DNA of 10,001 nt, taken from positions 1 through 10,001 of the forward strand of contig JBEKUI010000177.1 in NCBI GenBank assembly GCA_049515175.1. Direction: 5' to 3'. This document shows positions 5,521 to 10,001 of this stretch, piece after piece. The notes under the pieces were generated by a model, which ran no database searches, had not been told where the DNA came from, and was given only the letters and a program-made list of their open reading frames with translations. Source of the stretch: JACQNR01 sp049515175. GTDB taxonomy: Bacteria; Acidobacteriota; Terriglobia; UBA7540. The position numbers and the translations under genes are program-made. Every line of letters begins with the position of its first letter. Within the stretch, counting starts at the first letter, position 1.

Positions 5521-7332
5521 ATGCGGGGGCGTTTCGTAGTTCCGCCTGCCATGCTGCAGCGACTTCGTTCCCGATTCGGCACTTCGGCGGTCCTGGGCGA
5601 GACCCAGCGGATTGAGCGCACGCTCGCTGTGGCGCGCGCCTTCCTGGCGGTCAGCGCCTTGATCGCTACCTGGCTGGACCCCACGCAGCAGGGTGGCTAC
5701 GCCGCCGTGGCCTACGCCTTGCTGGTCATGTACGTGGTCCACAGCCTCCTCATCCTGGTGCTGGTGCGAGTCCGCCAGAAATCTTCCTCCTCCTTTCGCT
5801 TCATCGTGCACGCTGTGGACGTCTTCTGGCCGGCGCTCCTCTCCTTTTTCAGCTCCGGGGTGAACAGCCCCTTTTTCGTCTTCAGCATCTTCGCCTTGTT
5901 GACCGCGGCGTATCGGTGGGGATTCCTGGAAACGCTGGCGACGGCCTGCGCAGCGATCGTTCTCTTCTTCGCGCAAGCGATCTGGGTTGCGTCCCCGCGC
6001 GGGACGATGCAGGTCTTCTTCCAGGGCAGCTTCGCGTTGAACAACTTCGTCGTTCGGAGTCTCTACCTGCTGATCGCAGGCTATCTCCTCGGCTACCTGG
6101 GAGAAGAAGAGAAGCGGCTACGGACGGAGATCTCGGCCATCGCTCGCGTCATCGCGCGCGTGCAGGCGGAAGTGGGACTGCACGGAGCGTTGCGCGCGGT
6201 GTTTGACGAAGTCCTGAGAATCTTCGCGGCGCGGCGGGCTGCCCTGGCGCTGCGCGAAGCCAGCTCCGGCCGTGCTTTCCTGTGGGAGGCGATGCGCGAG
6301 TCCCGTTCTGAGGAGATCACGCTGAAGTCCACGGAACTCGAGGAGGCGCAAGTTTCAACTTATCTCTTCGACCCCCCGGGGCACACCTGGTACGCGGGGC
6401 GCCGCAGCCCTTCGCGGCTCAGCCGGCGCTTCGAACTCTATGTGGTTTCGGCCAAGGGCCAGCGCATCTACGAGGCGGCGTGGAAGCCCCCGGAATGGTT
6501 TCAGAGCCTGCCGGTCTTCCGGGCCATGCTGGGTGTCACGTTGAGTTTCGGGCCCGATTGGTCAGGACAGGCGCTGGTCCTGGACCCGGAGCCTTCGTCT
6601 CCTCCTGAGCAAGAGGTTCCGTTTCTTCAAGCCTTCGCGCGACAGGTCACTCCCACCATCTACAGCGTCTTTCTGATGCGCCGCCTGCGCTCGAGGGTGG
6701 GGGCGGTGGAGCGGGCGCGCGTGGCGCGCGAATTGCACGATGGCGTCATCCAATCGCTTATCGGACTGGAGATGAAAGTCGATGTGTTGCGCCGCCAAAC
6801 CGAGGGCAAAAGCGATCTCGTCGCGGAAGAGCTGAATCGCGTGCAGAACCTGCTGCACCAGGAAGTGCTGAACCTGCGCGAGTTGATGCAGCAGATGCGC
6901 CCGGTGGATGTCGCCCCGCAGCGCTTCCTGGATTACCTGGCGACCACCGTGGACAAGTTCGGGCGCGATGTCGGCGTGACCGCCCACTTCGTTTCGCCCT
7001 TGGAGGAGGTGGCGATTGCCCCACGCGTCTGCACGGAGGTGGCCCGCATCCTGCAGGAAGCGCTGGTCAATATCCGCAAGCACAGCCACGCGCGCAACGT
7101 GCTGGTGCGCTTCGACACCCAGGACGGCAACTGGCGCCTGCTCATCGACGATGATGGGCGCGGCTTCGATTTCGAGGGCCGCCTTCACCTCGCCGAGCTC
7201 GACGCCCAGCACAAAGGCCCGCTGGTGATTAAGGAACGAGTCCGCACCATCGGAGGCGAATTAGTAGTAGAATCCGGGCGGGGACGCGGCGCCCGTTTGG
7301 AAATCCTCTTTCCCCGGAAGACTTATGGATAA
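5521..7332 (+). CDS. Membrane histidine kinase, NarX/DegS-like (HisKA_3 + HATPase)
   Basis: A 603-aa sensor kinase. Six hydrophobic helices (about 34-52, 60-84, 92-112, 116-134, 137-157, 175-193) with very short loops place the sensor inside or at the membrane. A helical linker (about 195-225) and a GAF-like or other undetermined soluble region (about 225-390) follow. The HisKA_3 dimerisation helix reads VARELHDGVIQSLIGLEM with the phospho-accepting H406; the HDxxxQ motif (D407, Q411) is the one linked to phosphatase activity in this kinase class. The ATPase domain has the N box with N517 (EALVNIRKHSHA) and a G box D543-D-D-G-R-G-F549, ending ERVRTIGGELVVESGRG. The cognate regulator overlaps its stop by 8 nt. 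ATG 5551 is an alternative start; neither start has a clear Shine-Dalgarno. The signal sensed is unknown. Confidence 0.93.
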   Translation: MRGRFVVPPAMLQRLRSRFGTSAVLGETQRIERTLAVARAFLAVSALIATWLDPTQQGGYAAVAYALLVMYVVHSLLILVLVRVRQKSSSSFRFIVHAVDVFWPALLSFFSSGVNSPFFVFSIFALLTAAYRWGFLETLATACAAIVLFFAQAIWVASPRGTMQVFFQGSFALNNFVVRSLYLLIAGYLLGYLGEEEKRLRTEISAIARVIARVQAEVGLHGALRAVFDEVLRIFAARRAALALREASSGRAFLWEAMRESRSEEITLKSTELEEAQVSTYLFDPPGHTWYAGRRSPSRLSRRFELYVVSAKGQRIYEAAWKPPEWFQSLPVFRAMLGVTLSFGPDWSGQALVLDPEPSSPPEQEVPFLQAFARQVTPTIYSVFLMRRLRSRVGAVERARVARELHDGVIQSLIGLEMKVDVLRRQTEGKSDLVAEELNRVQNLLHQEVLNLRELMQQMRPVDVAPQRFLDYLATTVDKFGRDVGVTAHFVSPLEEVAIAPRVCTEVARILQEALVNIRKHSHARNVLVRFDTQDGNWRLLIDDDGRGFDFEGRLHLAELDAQHKGPLVIKERVRTIGGELVVESGRGRGARLEILFPRKTYG

Positions 7333-7999
7333 AAACCACTCGACCGTGCAAATCCTCATCGCCGACGACCACCCGATTTTTCGCGACGGCCTGAAGCGCC
7401 TGCTGGAACTGGAACGCGATTTCCGCGTGGTGGGCGAGGCGTCGGACGGCGCGCAGGCGGTGGAGCTCGTGCGCAAGCTCAAGCCCGATGTCCTGCTCCT
7501 CGACTTGGCGATGCCGAATCTGCCGGGACTGGAAACGCTGGCCGAACTGGCTCGGGGCGAGGATCCCGTACGCACGATCATGCTCACCGCCGCCATCGAG
7601 CGGACCCAGATCGTCGAGGCGTTGCAACTGGGGGCGCGCGGCATCGTCCTCAAGGATTCCGCCACGCAACTGCTCATGAAGGCGGTGCGCAGCGTGATGG
7701 CCGGGCAATACTGGCTGGGCCGCGAGAGCGTCTCCGACCTGGTGGCCGCGCTACGCGAACTGATGCCTCGGGGCGGGGAAGCGGCTCCGCAGAAGCGCTA
7801 TGGCATTACTCCCCGCGAGCTGGAAGTCATCTCGGCGATCGTCGCCGGATATACCAACAAGGACATTGCGCAAAAGTTTTCCATTAGTGAGCAGACGGTC
7901 AAACACCATCTCACCAATATTTTCGACAAGCTGGGCGTTTCCAACCGCTTGGAGTTGGCGCTCTTTGCCGTCAATCACCGCCTCGGCGACAACCCCTGA
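7325..7999 (+). CDS. NarL/FixJ-family response regulator (receiver + LuxR-type HTH)
   Basis: A 224-aa two-domain regulator. The receiver domain has the acidic pair D14-D15 (LIADDHPIFRDGL), phospho-acceptor D60 (LLLDLAMPNLPG), T88 (TIMLTAA) and K110 (GIVLKDSA), so all key residues are present. After a linker (about 130-158) the LuxR-type helix-turn-helix follows (about 160-218): ITPRELEVISAIVAGYTNKD, then FSISEQTVKHHLTNIFDKLG. Its ATG lies inside the last codons of the kinase (overlap 7325-7332), which implies translational coupling and a cognate pair. It should bind DNA on phosphorylation. Its targets are unknown; the flanking PilZ genes and the Kelch protein gene are the nearest candidates. 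Confidence 0.95.
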   Translation: MDKNHSTVQILIADDHPIFRDGLKRLLELERDFRVVGEASDGAQAVELVRKLKPDVLLLDLAMPNLPGLETLAELARGEDPVRTIMLTAAIERTQIVEALQLGARGIVLKDSATQLLMKAVRSVMAGQYWLGRESVSDLVAALRELMPRGGEAAPQKRYGITPRELEVISAIVAGYTNKDIAQKFSISEQTVKHHLTNIFDKLGVSNRLELALFAVNHRLGDNP

Positions 8000-8101
8000 T
8001 TTCTCCCCGCCGGGTTTCTGTCGCGCCCCTCGGCCAAGGTGCAATTCTTTTCCGCCACCTTCGTGCCATCCCTCCTAGCCCAGCGTGCCATTGTCTGGTA
8101 T

Positions 8102-8135
8102 TCGCCACGCGATAACATCGACGCTGTAATAGCGT
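8102..8135 (+). promoter_or_regulatory. Candidate promoter with palindrome overlapping the -10, upstream of the second PilZ gene
   Basis: TCGCCA (8102-8107, 4 of 6) is followed after 17 nt by TGTAAT (8125-8130, 5 of 6). The -10 lies within ACGCT-gtaat-AGCGT (8121-8135), a perfect 5-bp inverted repeat. This layout suits a regulator that blocks or modulates initiation. The 184-bp gap 8000-8183 otherwise shows only a weak hairpin (8009-8034) and no gene. Confidence 0.3.
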
Positions 8136-8183
8136 GCCCGAACGGTAGTTACTGCTCGCACAACGCGGGTGGCGGCCAGCCCG

Positions 8184-8546
8184 ATGAGTAAGCGGTGGAT
8201 GGATCTCGTAACGGATGGAACCCGGCGTCCGCAGCGCTTTGCCATGTCGTTGCCGGTCCGGTTCCGCACTCGTGACGAGGCGTTATGGCAAGAGGGCCAG
8301 TCGGAGAATATCAGTCGCAGCGGAATCCTGTTCCGCGCTTCACAGCCGCTGGAAGTGGATTCGGTCATCGAAATGATGTTCGATCTGCCGGTGGAAATGG
8401 GAGGAGAGCTCGGCGCGCATGTGGTTTGCATCGCGCACATCACCCGCATCCTTCCCGGAGCCACACCGGAGGAGCCGCCGCTCCTGGCGGCGCGCATCCA
8501 CGAATATCGCTTCGTGCGCGGCGCGGCGGATGACGCCGAAGGGTAA
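8184..8546 (+). CDS. Second PilZ domain protein (putative c-di-GMP receptor)
   Basis: A 120-aa single-domain protein starting MSKRWMDLVTDGTRRPQRFA. R14-x-x-x-R18 (RRPQR) and N42-x-S44-x-x-G47 (ENISRSGILF) are the c-di-GMP-binding motifs. Later strands VIEMMFDLPVEMGG and AHVVCIAHITRI complete the PilZ barrel. It differs strongly from the first PilZ protein outside these motifs, so the pair is not a recent duplication. ATG 8184 was chosen; GTG 8169 and ATG 8199 are in frame, and none has a convincing Shine-Dalgarno. It lies 184 bp after the response regulator on the same strand, and a secreted Kelch protein follows about 195 bp later, so its partner could be either signalling or envelope related. 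Confidence 0.82.
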   Translation: MSKRWMDLVTDGTRRPQRFAMSLPVRFRTRDEALWQEGQSENISRSGILFRASQPLEVDSVIEMMFDLPVEMGGELGAHVVCIAHITRILPGATPEEPPLLAARIHEYRFVRGAADDAEG

Positions 8547-8573
8547 CACGGTATGAAAGGGACGGGATGGCAC

Positions 8574-8601
8574 TTGATACGCTTGCTGAAAGTTTTATCT
8601 T
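8574..8601 (+). promoter_or_regulatory. Candidate promoter for the Kelch protein gene
   Basis: TTGATA (8574-8579, 5 of 6), 16-nt spacer, TATCTT (8596-8601, 4 of 6), in the most AT-rich part of the intergenic gap. TATCTT followed by AAG recurs 17 bp further on (8613-8618), which could be a second -10 or a repeated regulator half-site. The resulting leader would be about 130 nt. Confidence 0.3.
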
Positions 8602-8650
8602 CAAGTCATCGGTATCTTAAGAATGGGTAGTCATTCCTCGCTCTGATATT

Positions 8651-8710
8651 TCACGGCGGGCGCGGCCCCCAAGCCGCCCCAACGCGAGCAAGTCACTGCC
8701 CGCACGGTGA
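8651..8710 (+). promoter_or_regulatory. Potentially structured 5' leader of the Kelch protein gene
   Basis: Nested pairings can be drawn: TCAC (8651-8654) with GTGA (8707-8710), CGGGC (8657-8661) with GCCCG (8698-8702), and, stacked directly on it, GCGGC (8662-8666) with GCCGC (8673-8677). The structure ends 17 nt before the Shine-Dalgarno. High GC makes chance pairing likely, and no known riboswitch core was recognised. Confidence 0.3.
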
Positions 8711-8740
8711 CCCGACGCGCACATTTGGAGGGTGTAGTCC

Positions 8741-10001
8741 ATGAAGCGCATAACGCGTTATGCGGTCGTATTATCTCTGTCACTCGTGTCCCTGGGCTTG
8801 CTGGGATTCCTTGTGCGCGGCTCGATGTTGCCGGCGCCTTCGAGTGGCACTTGGGCGCCAACGCCCGGAGTGTTGGCAGAAGCGCGCAGTGGCGCCGCCG
8901 CGGCGATGCTTTCCGACGGCCGCGTGCTGGTCACGGGCGGTGATGGAGCGGCCGGTGCGGCGCTCTCGAGCGCCGAAGTCTTCAGCCTCGACGGCGCGTT
9001 CACGCCTGTTGCGCCGATGTCCTTCGCACGCTCGAAGCATGTCGCCGTCGCCCTGAAAGACGGCCGCGTGCTGGTAGCGGGCGGCGTGGGCATTGACGGC
9101 AGCGCCTCCAACTCCGCCGAAATCTACGATCCATCTTCCAATGTGTGGCAGGCCGCGGGCGCGATGCTCGAAGCGCGCTCCGGCGCAACCGCCACGCTGC
9201 TCTCCGACGGCCGAGTGCTCGTCGCCGGCGGCGCGAGCGGCAGCGTCGTGAGCCCAACGCTGGAAGTTTTCGATCCCGTCTCCGACAGTTTCGTTCCCGG
9301 CGGTGTGATGTCCTCGCCGCGCCAGGACCATGCGGCAGCGCGACTGGCCGATGACCGAATTCTATTGATAGGTGGTTCGACTGGAGATGCGGTTCTAGGA
9401 AGCTCCGAACTCTGGGACTCCGCCAGTGGACAAATTGTCGCTGGCCCCGCGATGTCCGTTCCCCGTCAAGGACTTAGCGCCACCACCCTGATTGACGGCA
9501 CGGTCCTGCTCGCCGGCGGCAACGACGGCACCAACGACCTGGCAGTCACGGAAATTTTCGACCCAGCGGCCGGCACGGTCGTTGCGGGAGCGAGTCTGCT
9601 TTCGAGTGCGCGCCGCGATCATCTCGCCGTACTGCTACCGCACAACGCCAGCGTCCTTATGGTAGGCGGAACGGCGTTGGGCGTACCCGTCGCGGGCGCC
9701 GAGCTCTACATTCCTTGGAGTGGCGGCTCGAACCCCACCGGTTCCCCCGCCGCCGCGCGCGCGCTGGCGGTAGCCTCGCCCACGGGGACGGACGGCCTGC
9801 TCCTCCTCGCGGGCGGCAAGGACGCCGCCGGCGCCACGCTCAATTCCGGCGAAGTCTATGGCTTCGCCACCGTCAAGACCGATAAGGACGACTACGTCCC
9901 GGGCGACCAGGTCCTCATCTCCGGCGCGGGCTGGGAGCCCAATGACACCGTCAATCTGACGCTGCCGCTCAGGTTGCCGGTGGTGCAGATGGTAGCCGCG
10001 C
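8741..10001 (+). CDS. Secreted Kelch-type beta-propeller protein with Ig-like domain, cut by window edge
   Basis: The frame opens at ATG 8741, eight bases after GGAGGG (8727-8732), and stays open for 420 codons to the window end. Residues 1-27 (basic MKRITR, then a hydrophobic run) are a signal peptide or N-terminal anchor. Seven Kelch-like blades follow, each with a DGRVLVAGG-like strand, an xAEIYDP strand and an MxxxR turn. The blade strands begin near residues 59, 107, 156, 204, 252, 302 and 351, a period of 48-50. A lone LAEARSGAAA strand at about 45-54 precedes blade 1 and can close the ring with blade 7, so this is a complete seven-bladed propeller. From residue 380, TDKDDYVPGDQVLISGAGWE looks like the start of an Ig-like domain typical of large surface proteins. 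No galactose-oxidase catalytic residues were identified, so an adhesive or binding role is more likely than catalysis. Confidence 0.88.
   Translation, partial: MKRITRYAVVLSLSLVSLGLLGFLVRGSMLPAPSSGTWAPTPGVLAEARSGAAAAMLSDGRVLVTGGDGAAGAALSSAEVFSLDGAFTPVAPMSFARSKHVAVALKDGRVLVAGGVGIDGSASNSAEIYDPSSNVWQAAGAMLEARSGATATLLSDGRVLVAGGASGSVVSPTLEVFDPVSDSFVPGGVMSSPRQDHAAARLADDRILLIGGSTGDAVLGSSELWDSASGQIVAGPAMSVPRQGLSATTLIDGTVLLAGGNDGTNDLAVTEIFDPAAGTVVAGASLLSSARRDHLAVLLPHNASVLMVGGTALGVPVAGAELYIPWSGGSNPTGSPAAARALAVASPTGTDGLLLLAGGKDAAGATLNSGEVYGFATVKTDKDDYVPGDQVLISGAGWEPNDTVNLTLPLRLPVVQMVAA
8915..9222 (+). repeat. In-frame DNA repeats encoding Kelch blades
   Basis: The 17-nt string GACGGCCGCGTGCTGGT occurs identically at 8915-8931 and 9059-9075 (144 bp apart, 48 codons). 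A copy with two changes is at 9206-9222 (147 bp further). Later blades keep the protein pattern but not this DNA identity. This points to blade duplication or ongoing exchange among blades 1-3. Confidence 0.6.

Noticed and set aside
5062..5976. 304-codon minus-strand frame over the PilZ and kinase genes
   Set aside because: Its composition is Arg/Gly/Glu/His-rich without domains, and it opposes two well-supported genes. It is a GC shadow.
8009..8052. Intrinsic terminator after the response regulator
   Set aside because: GCCGGG can pair with CCCTCGGC with a bulge, but the T-rich stretch comes about 10 nt later and is interrupted, so it is not a convincing terminator.
8600..8740. c-di-GMP riboswitch (GEMM) before the Kelch gene
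   Set aside because: The expected GCAAA-type conserved core, GAAA tetraloop and receptor were not found in the leader.

Overview
The window is about 63% GC by eye and looks like a chromosomal segment of an Acidobacteriota-type organism. The basis is the mix of gene types: a CadC/OmpR-type winged-helix N-terminus, an ATP/ADP-translocase-like protein fused to HEAT repeats and a cyclic-nucleotide domain, small stand-alone PilZ proteins, a secreted Kelch-propeller/Ig-like protein, and heptameric GGAGTCA-type intergenic repeats. This assignment is an inference from gene content; no rRNA or other taxonomic marker is present.

Left part (1-1330). The first 340 bases hold the 5' end of a winged-helix regulator on the minus strand, cut by the window edge. 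Facing away from it is a Fur-family metalloregulator (634-1083, plus strand). The space between them carries a dense run of inverted repeats (427-521) bracketed by two divergent candidate promoters. Downstream of fur, a heptamer tandem array (1083-1150) and a second array in opposite orientation (1296-1323) form a 29-nt, two-mismatch inverted repeat between two convergent genes.

Middle part (1330-4996, minus strand). A DUF1059 mini-protein (60 aa, strong Shine-Dalgarno) is followed 52 bp later by a 1143-aa protein. That protein has an N-terminal nucleotide-transporter (NTT/TlcC-like) membrane domain, a long HEAT-repeat solenoid, and a C-terminal CRP-like cyclic-nucleotide-binding domain that keeps the cAMP-pocket Gly-Glu and Arg-Ser-Ala residues.

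Right part (5075-8546, plus strand). A PilZ protein with a near-consensus sigma70 promoter is followed by a NarL/NarX-type histidine kinase with six predicted membrane helices, its overlapping NarL-type response regulator, and a second PilZ protein. Both PilZ proteins keep the RxxxR and NxSxxG c-di-GMP motifs. The order PilZ-kinase-regulator-PilZ suggests a two-component circuit joined to c-di-GMP signalling, but the link rests on gene order only.

End (8547-10001). A 194-bp gap with a candidate promoter and a foldable leader precedes a secreted protein. It has a signal peptide or membrane anchor, seven Kelch-like blades (a complete beta-propeller with an N-terminal closing strand) and the start of an Ig-like domain. 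The frame is open to the window edge.

The points most worth a second look are the transporter-HEAT-cNMP fusion beside DUF1059, the PilZ-bracketed two-component system, the possible leaderless start of the first PilZ gene, and the two inverted-repeat regions. No IS element, CRISPR array, tRNA or rRNA was seen.
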